NCBI RefSeq assembly: GCF_030272615.1
Contig: NC_081405.1
Location: 23,637,772 to 23,701,771 of the forward strand
Direction of reading: 5' to 3'
DNA: 64,000 nt
Source: Cryptomeria japonica
Taxonomy: Eukaryota > Streptophyta > Pinopsida > Cupressales > Cupressaceae
The notes beneath the pieces are model-generated. The model had not been told where the DNA came from. It searched no databases and saw only the letters and a program-made list of their open reading frames with translations. Positions 36,401 to 45,933 of the stretch are shown here, one piece after another. The translations under genes were made by a program, and so were the position numbers. Numbering within the stretch: position 1 is the stretch's first letter; every line of letters starts with the position of its first letter.

Positions 36401-36450
36401 CGCTCGCAGATCCAATCAATAGCATGCACCTCAAACGGTTTTATACCTAA
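30433..36450 (+). CDS. Pol polyprotein of element D (protease, reverse transcriptase, two RNase H domains, integrase)
   Basis: 2005 codons. Domains by residue: knuckle CEFHQGRGHKTSNC at 34-47; retropepsin around 250-350 with VLIDNGAG (active-site aspartate) and LLLGRPWIH; G-patch-like segment at about 499-545 (YGKGLLIMQRMGYDG, KGNTGLGF); proline/threonine-rich linker at about 560-720; reverse transcriptase at about 960-1200 with YVDD at nucleotides 33826-33837; RNase H at about 1270-1395; a second RNase H at about 1425-1555 starting LYFDGSYTRHGSGAG; integrase with an HHCC finger (HEGICGTHS, CKKCQVHG) and core residues in LDLVG, TDNSLPF and GNGQAEAS; C-tail ending HLKRFYT. Two RNase H domains and no chromodomain fit the Tat lineage. 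Confidence 0.93.
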   Translation: MLRQLLSQNLVTLPKLSNYEPQVKPAWWRDTEHCEFHQGRGHKTSNCHRLKDLIQDLIDRGEIEIEGHDPKTTNNDHLMFKNPLPSQDQRGPSTSRRGTDTTDYTQAAYNYTVNHLYDASEQIATITFKNPTSNCNVVTCRGKVTIKAAPQGTTSIPKQYNLVEQLDKTPALISILELLRLSPSHKTILDQALQEASVPANLNMDQFQAMVGNLKSSPCLTFYESDNSSFQQPHNASLHIEGFVNQHKIKRVLIDNGAGLNICTLQLVTALGYAIESVDPRKKITIKAYDDAERSSKGAVVLSIRVGPMVKHIICQVLDLPLPYNLLLGRPWIHAMQAVPSTYHQCIKFPHNGAKITILGDANPFAFCHNISHQPEITVPNNMEAIISTSYVSPTSLASLNTPIPKQEKLKMKVAEEGPGEYNLSQLFCVGQMPTSPKTHGKPQQLLQQRLITPACAWTPFVLGRSQEEETQDEDLADWIYKDPITTDIPRVTLHTEQYGKGLLIMQRMGYDGQSALGYYKQGRHEPLLPEFKPKGNTGLGFEKEILPKLRFKGKPSKPFCPPTVKRTPFIIKAPSNNIVTAPSRLTNPPQPSSVPKIPPIKLVIPSTAVITSIKPFIAATILEPVAASMAPTIPIEATKSTLSILPVTKPLNPITVPAAPITSKVHKPITPAVFNSSDIPVWYSNRMLESDSETNSHEWEFDSVQLNTSDEEDTSPPPPRKDIPIYGEAQIKTTWVPELETSSTDPTSHPTSDSDRESTINDLHHTVLTLTDTSPALNLIDEVMPIIHPELIEWNQPNPPCLDLFQNDEAIIDFLELRDNLPSGDHKAGFAIELNSAAYFGADAKPFSCKNITLKHGSSSENHTVALFDPTKVKRKSISNGENLSEALEDEGFDILPASTQQERSTILIEETKEYNVGTPENPHIIHLASLLTPEEQPQFIEFFQQRQINFAWSYADMPGLDLDLVMHHLTVAKGAKPIKQKLRKMHPQIVVLVKTELKKLLDVGFIRPIDYAEWISNIVPVGKPKGGIRICTDFRDLNKACPKDDFPLPNIDIIVDLTAGHAMLSLMDGFSGYNQIKIAPEDQHKTTFTCPWGTYCWNVMPFGLKNAGATYQRAMTTIFHDMMHTIMEDYVDDLLAKSLTREGHLHILDKIFDRLEQYHVRLNPKKCVFGVTSGKLLGYIVSSKGIEVDPAKVKAIMDMPPPKNISQLRKLQGRLQSIRRFIAQLADKCHPFTHLLHKNIRFQWDDRCQQAFQALKDYLMNPPLLMPPDPSRPLLLYISATSTALGVLLAQHNAEGKECAIYYISRTLVGYELNYTPIERACLAVILAATKLRHYLLTHKVQLIAKIDPLKYLLSKAALTGRLAKWVMILSEFDIEYVDRKAIKGQVIADQLADAPLIGDHPLISNFPDEEIFMITEVQPWKLYFDGSYTRHGSGAGILFITPQGDSIPKSYRLTFPCTNNIAEYEALITGLRLAIQWKLKELQVYGDSQPVIRQATDEYQTKDDKLMPYKQMVDNLKTSFTTITFEQIPRDQNRAADAMATIASLLDLPQNSTRYEFLVEQLWIPAYDIPESEMICCLVGSESPWYGEFYTYLRDHTLPPNQSNNQRKPFIRQTARYTIIAETLYRRGLDGTLLRCLEHGEITKALEEVHEGICGTHSSGPSLAKKIMRAGYYWPSMEKDSYYFVRKCKKCQVHGDLIHAPAQELQPITTPWPFCQWGLDLVGKIHPSSSNGHKFIITATEYFTKWIEAVPLTQVTGKQIASFILNYIICRYGVPMSIITDNSLPFKNQDVRELCEKFHIQHRFSTPYYPQGNGQAEASNKNILRILKKTVNDVGRDWHVQLNPALWAYRPSIRTPTGATPYSLVYGAEAILPIEVEIPSLRVSLHNLIDDEAYRVSRLQDLELLDEKRQAAYNHLKAYQQRMSRSYNHRVRSRTFEVGDLVLRENPRNQPNREHQGKFESNWLGPYVVTAVFGSGAYQLATSDGEPLADPINSMHLKRFYT

Positions 36451-36891
36451 GGTGTACAAGGCATCAGGCTCCCTTGCATATCAGAAAATACCAAAAACAT
36501 TCAGAAAAATGTCCTAAAGAAAATACCAAAAACATTCAGAAAAATGTCCTAAAGAAAATACAAAAACATTAAAAAAAGTAAAGAAAAATCATGCATCCAA
36601 ACGGTGAACAACCACTCCAGTGGCACCTTGGGTAAGTACGAAGGCGAAAACCTGGCAAACAGGCGCCACTCGTAAAGGCAATGGCTCCAGTATCTTTCAG
36701 GCTCATTGCGATCACATTCATACATACACACATCCATCCATCTAACCATGGCTTGTTATTTGATCTGTCATCAAAGAAAGTACTTCATGCGTCTAGCATC
36801 CCGCTTTTTCATAAATCATGTCCAACTTGGGGGCAATGCCCTTACAATCTAGATGATGGAAGTGGATTCTACATTACTGGTGATTCATTGG

Positions 36892-37020
36892 CAAAAACAT
36901 TCAAAAATGTCTCGCAAAATACAAAAACATTCAAAAATGTCTCGCAAAATACAAAAACATTCAAAAATATCTCGCAAAAATACCAAAAACATTCAAAACA
37001 ATTCAAAATCCAAAAACATT
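36892..37020 (+). repeat. 30-bp tandem repeat downstream of D pol
   Basis: Units caaaaacattcaaaaatgtc plus tcgcaaaata at 36892, 36922 and 36952, then decayed copies. Related caaaaacatt words occur at the same place in B (about 50455-50510 and 50850-50945). Confidence 0.8.
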
Positions 37021-37689
37021 GAAAAACCCATCGAAAATCACACAAAAACATGACAACACATTGTACATACTTATCCATACAGATACCAAAACAAGCATTG
37101 ATAAAATACTCACACGATGACCATTTACCAATCGACCACACAATCCACATCAACAATCAAACTGTCTTCAACAAGGATGCATCCTTCCTTACCAAAACAA
37201 AGACAAGATGACATTTTCTTTGACAAGAAAATTATGTTAAGCTAACAAATACTTGGTTGATTTATGAGTACAATCATTTGTTTATCTGTATCGGGATCTT
37301 TCAGCATTGTTTTGTATCATTTGCGCATTACTTCCGATGAAGTTCTGGGGCATGTACTAATGGTGTCTACGTGGGAAGTTCACCAAGCTACGTGATCTTA
37401 TGCCAAATGTAGTCATAGATCATTATGGCTTGCTGACTACAGCGTATACCTCGACCATATGATCATGAACCATTACCAAGGATCCTTATTCTTTATTCTT
37501 TATGTATATACTATTTGTTTGTAGGTACAATGCTCTTCCTTTGGTTCCTCCTACCTCGTCCAAATTGGATAAAGGTTTTATTTCTTAGTACGGTATGCAC
37601 TTGTCTCAGGATATGATCAGCCTAAGATCAAGGAGGACGATCCAAGTCATGCATGAAAGGAGATAATCCTTGTCTGTTCCGCAAGCAAT

Positions 37690-37880
37690 ACTCAGGTCAA
37701 CTTGATCCATTATATCAAGTTGCTTGTATTAACTTGCTATATAAAATCCATGTAAGAAATACTCAGGTCAACTTGATCCATTATATCAAGTTGCTTGTAT
37801 TAACTTGCTATATAAAATCCATGTAAGAAATACTCTGGTCATCTTGAATCTTTATGTCAAGTTGCTTGTATTTTCTTACA
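37690..37880 (+). repeat. 71-bp tandem repeat in D 3' region
   Basis: Units start actcaggtcaacttgatcca at 37690 and 37761, with a diverged partial copy from 37832. The first two are essentially identical. B has fewer, more diverged copies at about 51575-51690. Confidence 0.85.
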
Positions 37881-38941
37881 ACATTTTAAATCTCAATGAT
37901 GAAAATAGAGCACTATGGATCGTCATTCCATCTCATTTGTATATATTGCATTTCGTTGCATTCCACCCATCCATACATTCATAATAGCTACATATCATGC
38001 ATACGTAGTCATAATAATGCATACTCTATTTTACTCATCTTCTTCCATAGGACTCGATCCTAGTCCTCCATATCTTCTATCTAACATCAAATCCCCCCAC
38101 CCTCCCTATCTTGATCATCAACATCATCCTAATCCCTTCATCGCTTCCCATCCTCACTCATCCACAAAATTAAGCCAGTTACTCTGTCTCCACAGATACA
38201 TCGACTCCCACACACCTAGACTATCAACAGATACTCTGATCAAGTATCTTCGGGTCTCAACAGGTAATCGATCATGGTAATCCTAGACTACATCAGGCAT
38301 TTATCATAATGACCTAGTCTCAACGGGGCTACTATGATTCCCCACAACCATCCATCACACGCACACACTATCAATTGATCAACCAATCAAACACAATCCA
38401 ACGGATAATTACATCAATTGTCTACGTCTCAACGAGTATTTTGCTTCATATACCTTGACTTCATCGGGCAATTACATCAATTGTCTAAGTCACATCAGGT
38501 CACTTTGATTCACTTACTCAGACTTTATCATGTCCAAGCGACCAACTGACATCAACTGTCACGCTTTGACTTGACCGGGGCAATTCAACCGATTGCACCA
38601 GATTGTCCAACCAATTTTGATCAATTGTATAGCATCAATCAAAACCCCACGCTACATCTGCTATGTATCTCTTGCATGACCTCAGGGTACTCGCTGGCTT
38701 GTTGTTTCTTCATATTCACTCCATTTTCTCCCATTCTTTCATCATTAGTTCTAATTTCTTCTATTCTACATCCCCTCCACTTTTCATTCTTTTTCGAGAG
38801 ATCGCCTGATTTTTCAAAAAAATAAATAAAATTGGTCCATCTCTCGAGGGGGCATACCACCCATTAAATTTACATTTTATGGGGCATTTCTTCACACCTA
38901 TTTTTCTTTCTTTGAAACGACGCGATAAACTGCACCGTCTC

Positions 38942-38954
38942 AAAGAGGGGCAAA
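38942..38954 (+). promoter_or_regulatory. Polypurine tract of element D
   Basis: aaagaggggcaaa directly before the 3' LTR, identical to the tract of B at 56120-56132. In the family it primes plus-strand DNA synthesis. Confidence 0.85.
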
Positions 38955-40900
38955 TGTAGTCACATAAATCTGTCCATTTAATTAAATGAATATTTAATAT
39001 TTATTTGATTATTTAACCATCAATTAATAATTAATTAAATTAATATTTAATTAATTCATCTTAACCCTCTTCTCCTATTAATTAAATAAATTATTCAATT
39101 TATTTGATTTAATTCACTTAACCAAATTCAGACCATTAATTAAATAAATAAATCATATTTGTTTAATTAAATCTTCTCTCACATTTAAATAAATTAATAT
39201 TTATTTAAATCCCCCAAAATCCCACCTCTCACATTTAAATAAATTAATATTTATTTAAATCCCCCAAAATCCCACCTCTCACATTTAAATAAATAAATCA
39301 TTTATTTAAATCACCTTTATCCTCCACCCACTTGTATTTTCCTACAAAAGCAAGTTGCGCAATTATTTTAAATAAATAATTTATTTAAATCACCTTTATC
39401 CTCCACCCACTTGTATTTTCCTACAAAAGCAAGTTGCACAATTATTTTAAATAAATAATTTATTTAAATCACCTTTATCCTCCACCCACTTGTATTTTCC
39501 TACAAAAGCAAGTTGCACAACTATTTTAAATAAATTATTTATTTAAAATCCTATTTATCCTCACCCACTTGAAACCTTTAATGGTTTCCCTTGAAGTAGT
39601 CAAACTTGATGGCTTTAAAGTCTTCAAACTTGATGGCTTCCTTCTATAATCTTCTTAAGACTTTAATGGTTTTCCTTAAAATCTTCAAGCCTTTAATGGT
39701 TTCCCTCAAAGTTTTCAAGCATTTTAAATGCTTTATCTTCTTTTTCTCATTTAAATAAATTAATATTTATTTAAATATTTATCCAAATTCAACTTACACC
39801 ATTTAATTGAAATAAATGATTTTATTTTAATTGAAAATACCAAAATTTCTCCCACTTGCATTTTCCTACAAAATCCACTTGTATGCCTAAACCCCTTCTA
39901 GATTCTTCTAAACCCTTCCTAATTAGCCTAATCCATCCCCTAAATATTGTCACATTCCTAAGCAAATTGGAGTCACTTCTCAAAGACTCCAAAGTCTTTG
40001 AAAAGCAATTAATGCTTTGTGTGTTCAACAAATTAACCCTCAAAGTCTTGGATAACCTTTGAAAGCTTTCAACCTTCAACCACTTAATCCCCAAAAGTCT
40101 CCAATAACCATTAATGGTTAATTCAACCCTCCCACATGGTTAAAACATTTGTTTTGACTCAACCTCTACCCAACCCAAAGGTCTCATCAGGCCATTAATG
40201 TTTTGACCATGATTATCTCTTAAACATTTGTACAAAGGTTTATCCTTGGATTAACTCTTAATCCAATGGGTAATCTTAATTTAGACTTGACCCTTACCTT
40301 CTAGATAACCATGAGGTCTTCTCAGGCCTTTAATGCCTCCAACCTCTTCTCTCAACCCAATCCTATATTGACACTCGTCACCATTTCATTGGTGCAAATT
40401 GTGCACATGGATCCCCAACTTTCAAACTTGGCCCTTGATTAAACCATTCAATTTTAACCCTTCATTTCCCCATTTCTTCTATAAATAGAACCCTTCTCCT
40501 CAAGCAAAAGGAGAAGCATTTTAGAGTGTTGTTGTTATACTGGCATTAGCATAGAGCTTTTTCATAGCATCACTATCTACACTTGCATAGCATTTGCTTA
40601 TCATATTCAACCATCTTGAATCTCCATATGGCATCCATGGCTAGTGCTAAAAGTTGAGAGCTACACTCATTTGGGACTTGGAGAGGAGAGAAACAAGGGA
40701 GAAGCATCAAAAGGCATCATGGAAGCATCTTAGGGAGGCTCTTCTCCTTTCTTTTATTTTGTTAAACTTCTTTCATGCTTTTTGAAATCTCTCTTGATAT
40801 GTTTGGAATGGTTTTTAGTTCTTTGTTTTGTTTTTATGGTTGAAACTAACTTATTAACATTGAACTTTGTTGTTGCCTTGTCCCCATTTCCATGACATCA
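38955..40900 (+). repeat. 3' LTR of element D
   Basis: Same length and start as the 5' LTR, ends catgacatca, followed by the aatac duplication. Differences from 24503-26448 number about 16-18. Confidence 0.95.
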
Positions 40901-43900
40901 AATACTAATGATTCTTGGATCATAGATAGTGGTTGGTCACATCACATGACAGGTGATAAACACAAGTTTATTAAATTAGATGATTATGATGGAGGTTATG
41001 TAAGATTTGGTAATGATGCACCATATCCGGTAAGAGGTAAAGGATCCATAACACTTCTTGACAATGCTAAATGTAATGATGTTTATTGGGTTGAAGGTTT
41101 GAAATACAATTTGTTGAGTGTAGCACAACTAAACAACACAGGTTACTGAATAGAGTTTGAAAAAGGAATTGTCAAAGTTCATGACAAGCATGGAAAGTTA
41201 GTTGCTACCGGGACACAAACAAGAGGTAATACATTTCATCTTGACTCAACTCGGAATAAGTGTCTATATGCAAGGATAGATGATACCTAGTTATGGCATA
41301 AAAGGTTTTGTCATGTTAATTTTGATAATCTGATCAAAATAAGTAAGAAGCACCGAGTAAGAGGTCTACCGAGTCTTGAAAAACCTGAGAATGCTATGTG
41401 TCGAGGATGCCAGATGGGTAAGATGACAAGATCAAGCTTTACACGTAAGTCTTACACTTCTAAGGGAATTTTAGATCTTGTGCATACCAACCTTTGTGGT
41501 CCTATGAAAGTTCAGAGTTATTATGGTGATAAATATTTCATATTATTTGTGGACGATTACTCAAGGATGATGTCAGTAATGTTTTTAAAAGAAAAATCAA
41601 AAGATTTTCAAATGTTTAAATGGTACAAGACTAGAGTTGAAAATGAAACAGGAAGACAACTGAAATGTCTTAGATCAGATAGAGGAGGAGAGTTTACTTC
41701 TGATGAGTTCAACTTATTTTACAATGATCATGGTATAAAAAGACAAGTCTCTGCACCAAGAACTCCACAGCAGAATGGAATAGCTGAAAGAAGAAATAGA
41801 TCTATTGTGGATTGTGCTAGAACACTGATGATTGAAAAGAAAGTTCCACAAACATTTTGGATAGAAGCAATAAGCACAGCTGCTTGCACCTTGAACTGAG
41901 TTCAATTGAAGAAAGGTACCTTGAAGACACCTTATGAAATCTGGTATGACAAGAAACCTAATGTAAGTTATTTTAAAATCTTTGGGAGTAGATGCTATGT
42001 TCACAAAGATGATAGAAATGGTAAGTTTGATCAGAAAAGTGAAGAAGGAACATTTCTAGGTTATTCTTCTAGAAGCAAAGCATTTAAATGTCTAATCAAA
42101 TCATCTAACAAAATAGTAGAAAGTGCAAATGTGAAAATTGATGAATTTGCAGAAAGAAATGATGAAGGAAACTCCAAAGAACCAAAATATTTTGAAGGAT
42201 TTGTCTATGTTCAACCGAGAAGTCCTACCGAGAAGACTGCTGAAGAAAATGAAGAGAATATCCAGTTATCGAGTGATGAAGAAGATCATACAGAGCCTAT
42301 CGAGCCTGTATTAGCCAAGTATGTCATAAGGAATCATGCACCAAGTCAGATTATAGGAGATAAGAATGATCCAGTGATGACAAGGAACAAACTGAGACAA
42401 AACACATGTTTAATATCTGAATTTGAACCGAGAATAGTGAAAGAGGCATTTAACAGTGAATACTGGATAAATGCTATGACAGAAGAGATTGATCAAATCA
42501 AGAAGAATGACACGTGGACACTGGTCCCAAGACCGAAGGACAAAAATGTAATCGGTACAAAGTGGATCTTCAGAAACAAGCTAAATGAAAAAGGTGAGGT
42601 CATTTGGAATAAAGCAAGACTAGTTTGCAAAGGTTATGCCCAAGAAGAAGGAATTGATTATGGTGAGACTTTTGCACCTGTGGCAAGACTTGAAGGAGTA
42701 AGAACATTGTTGGCATATGCTGCTTACAAGAATTTCAAGGTATATCAAATGGATGCCAAATTTGCATTTTTGAATGGTATATTAGAAGAAGAAGTTTTCA
42801 TTGAACAACCTGAAGGATTTGTTGAAGGAGAAAATAATAATCAGGTATGTAAATTGAACAAAGCTTTATATGGTCTGAAACAAGCACCTAGAGCATGGTA
42901 TGAGAGATTGCACTCATATTTGATCAAAATTGGTTTTATAAGAACAAGTGAAAACAACAATATGTACATGAAGATTGATGAAAATGGAATACTGATCTCA
43001 GCCATATTTGTTGATGATATTATCTTTAGCGGAAATGACTCTCTATGCAAGAACTTTGGAAATGAAATGAGTAAAGAATTTGAGATGTCATTAATCGGTG
43101 AAATAAAATATTTTATAGGTCTGCAGATACTGCAAATGAAATATGAGATTTTCATTACCCAATCCAAGTACATAAAGGAAATCTTGAAGAAATTTGGAAT
43201 GGAGGATTCAAAACCAGTAAGTACTCCTATGACTACCAACTATAAACTATCAAAGAATGATGAATCTGCATCTGTTGATGAGACACTTTACCGATCTATG
43301 ATTGGAAAGTTGCAATATGTTGTTCATAGCAGGCCAGATATAACACATGCAGTAGGTATTGTTGCAAGATTTTTTGTAGATCCTAAAGAAACACACATGA
43401 CAGCAATCAAAAGAATTTTCAGATACTTAAAAGGCACTGAAGATTATGGTTAGTATATTGGAAAGAAAATGTTTTTGATTTAAAAGTTTATACTGATGCT
43501 AATTGGGCAGACAACATTGATGACAAGAAAAGCACAAGTGGAGGAGCTTTCTTTTCAAGAGAAAGAGTAGTGAGTTGGCTTAGCAAGAAACAAGGATGTG
43601 TTTCTCAGTCAACAACAAAAGCTGAATATGTTGCTGCAACACTGAATTGCACCAATATAGCATGGATCAAACAACTGTTGGAAGGTATAAATGATCAAGT
43701 TACCGAGCCAGTAACTATATTATGTGATAACACTAGTGCCATTAACATTTCAAAGAATCCTGTTATGCACTCTAAGACAAAACACATCTCTATCAAATAT
43801 CGTTCTCTTAAAGAAGAAGTTCAAGAGAAGAAAGTGGTTTTGGAGTATGTTAGCACAAAGGAACAAATTGTAGACATCTTCACCAAGCCACTGCCAAAAG

Positions 43901-43959
43901 ACACTTTTGAGTATCTCAGAAGTCAGTTAGGGGTCCTACCCCTGTCTTCCATTCACTGA
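40901..43959 (+). pseudogene. Copia pol of element C
   Basis: In order: protease with WIIDSG near 40915; GAG-pre-integrase region around 41260-41440 (LWHKRFCHVNF, CRGCQMGK); integrase core at 41450-41900 (FVDDYSRM, LRSDRGGEF, PQQNGIAERRN); reverse transcriptase at about 42450-43150 ([29 protein letters not shown], and FVDD at 43007-43018); RNase H at about 43480-43930 (AEYVAATLNC, KHISIKY, DIFTKPLPK). The order is the copia hallmark. Broken, as part of an element with about half a dozen to ten breaks. Confidence 0.88.
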
Positions 43960-44372
43960 CCGAGTTCGGTGAAAGCATCAATTCGATGACTATACATAAT
44001 ATCTTTTAGGAGTTGATGCTGATTTACACACTTTAGGAGGTTTTCTAAAGGTGTGCAGGAAACAATAAACAGGGAACGGGAATTGAGGACAAAATGCTCT
44101 GACTAAGACTGAATTGATACATAACAACATGGAATTCACTTCTCAGAGGAAGAAATTATGTTTTAGTTCTTTTCATTTTTGGCATTGTTGTCAAAGGGGG
44201 AGAAGACTAATGTATGGGGGAGAAGTCTACTGACCGAAGGAGAAGACTACATTTCAGAACCAGGGAGAAGACTAATGACAGAGGGAGAGCATTTCAGAAT
44301 TTCACAGCAATCTGAATCCAAATCAATAAAGTCAAATCAATTGGTTTTGCCATCAATGCCAAAGGGGGAGAT
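43960..44372 (+). other. 3' region and purine tract of element C
   Basis: No gene. It contains several imperfect repeats of gggggagaagact (about 44205-44290) and the purine tract aaagggggagat (44361-44372) just before the LTR. Confidence 0.65.
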
Positions 44373-45933
44373 TGTTGGCATTATAACAGACAAGAAGAAG
44401 GTTGGCATTCAAATTACAATAAGAGATTGTTGGCATTTCAATAAGGATATTGAGAAGGTTGTTGATGATTATGGATATAACTGATTAAAGATGTTTTACT
44501 ATCTTGATATTATTATTTTGTCATTGATGTCAAGAAATTGATTTTCTAATTCAGTATGATGTTGCCATATCTTAAGAAGTATGATTTGATGAGTATAAAG
44601 ATGTCGGTAAAAGATACAGAAAGAATATGATGAATAAGGGGATAAGTTATTCAATGGGAAACTATTACCGAATCAAACAATGATGAGATCATGATGTTTA
44701 GATTGTTTTGATATCCTACATATGCTATTGTTTGAAAGGTTAATACTATACTATGTTACCGAGCAAAGAACCTAGTCGGTAAACCCTAAGGAACCTAGTC
44801 GGTAAAACCCTAAGGTTACCGATATCAGTTAATGAAGGTAGAATGTCTACTGAATGAAGTTTAGTATTCACTGAGTTGTTACCGAGTTACAACCGAGCTA
44901 TAACATAATGCATTAAATGTTTACATGTGATATTTAATGAAGGAAGCTGATGAGTTGGAGCAGATTAAATGATTGGTAAACCGTGTATGAAGATTGTTAA
45001 ATAATCTATGGTAAAGAAAAATCAGCAGGAAGATCTACAACTCAGATTGAACCGCAATACCCTAACACAAGTTCCAAGGTGAAAATGCAAGTTCCAAGGC
45101 GAGGTAAAACGTTTTCAGATCGAAGGATACATTGAACCTGGACAAGATTGAAAATCTTATGGCTATGATTGATCATTGGAAATGTGATCAAGGAGATTAA
45201 GCGGTTGGAAAATTGTTTATAAATAGGAAATTGTTGATAAACAATGTATGCAGGCAAGTGTATGCACAGGGATGCTACATAGTGATTACCGAGCACAGAA
45301 GCTTGAAGACCTGTTAGAATAACAGAGTATGGAAGCCCAGCAGATAGACAAGATTAGTTCTATGTCTAGATTATATTGAACAAATAGGAATCTGCTTTAG
45401 CATTTTTAGATGTGAAATTGCAGACATATTTTTATTATTGTTAGTTTGAGAAGTAGCAAAAAATCTCTTAACCGAGTGGACTTAACAGTCTTATTTGTAA
45501 AATCCTCTAGCAAGGTGACATTCTTATTGAGTGTTTGAAATCCTTTAACAAGGTCACTTCTAACAAGGTGAAGATCCTAACAAATTTGAGGGAAATCCCT
45601 TAACCGGGTCACATCTAGCAATGTGTTTGTAATCTTTAACAGGATTTGCTTTTAACCAAGCATACTCTAGAAGAATATATTTCTTAGTGGGTCCAAAATC
45701 CCACAGTGGTTTTTCCCTATTTGGGTTTCCACGTTAAATCTGGTGTTATGAGGTTTATATTGTTCATATGCTTTTGAGTTTGCATGTTTGACAGTTTTGG
45801 TTATATGACTGATATATATGTTACTGAGGTTGAATCTGATGTCTTTATGGATTATTAAGTTTGTATGATTCACCCCCCCCTCTCATCTTGTTGGCTATTG
45901 GATTTGTACTTATATTAAGTATCAGAACTATCA
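44373..45933 (+). repeat. 3' LTR of element C
   Basis: Starts tgttggcattataacagaca and ends cagaactatca, followed by ttatg. Its poly-C run (about 45873) is shorter than in the 5' LTR. Pairs with 21744-23309. Confidence 0.93.

Larger units (their letters stand above)
36451..38941 (+). other. 3' noncoding region of element D
   Basis: No gene is supported. It holds repeats of caaaaacattcaaaaatgtc (30-bp period, about 36892-37020; a related set at 36484-36580) and a 71-bp tandem repeat (from 37690). A stretch with recurring gtctcaacgggt and catcaggc-like words lies at 38160-38560. The block ctagactatcaacagatact at about 38217 is shared with B at 55088, but the PMD gene that B has before it is missing in D. 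Confidence 0.6.
24503..40900 (+). mobile_element. Element D: young Ty3/gypsy (Tat-like) retrotransposon, looks nearly whole
   Basis: LTRs 24503-26448 and 38955-40900 are both 1946 bp and differ at only about 16-18 places (about 0.8%), nearly all transitions. The target duplication aatac is exact at 24498-24502 and 40901-40905, inside copia element C. The internal part has a primer site, leader, a 127-codon upstream ORF, gag, a 2005-codon pol with protease, G-patch-like segment, reverse transcriptase, two RNase H domains and integrase, a 2.5-kb 3' region and a purine tract. No chromodomain is seen, as expected for Tat. At most about one break. It is the youngest element here; at conifer-like rates a few million years (inference). 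Confidence 0.95.
21744..45933 (+). mobile_element. Element C: Ty1/copia retrotransposon inserted in B, broken and split by D
   Basis: LTRs 21744-23309 and 44373-45933 differ at roughly 75-80 positions by eye (about 5%). The target duplication ttatg is exact at 21739-21743 and 45934-45938, and element B's sequence resumes after it. Internal order is tRNA-Met-type primer site, gag with CCHC knuckle, protease, integrase, reverse transcriptase, RNase H and purine tract. Integrase before reverse transcriptase defines copia. There are about half a dozen to ten breaks. Element D lies between gag and protease. Without D it would be about 7.8 kb. Confidence 0.93.

Noticed and set aside
24503-40900. 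LTRs of D and B as one pair of a single element
   Set aside because: Lengths (1946 versus 1455 bp), internal tandem units and separate target duplications show two distinct elements.
44179-44484. 101-codon ORF across the end of C
   Set aside because: Built from gggggagaag repeats and the LTR start; not protein-like.
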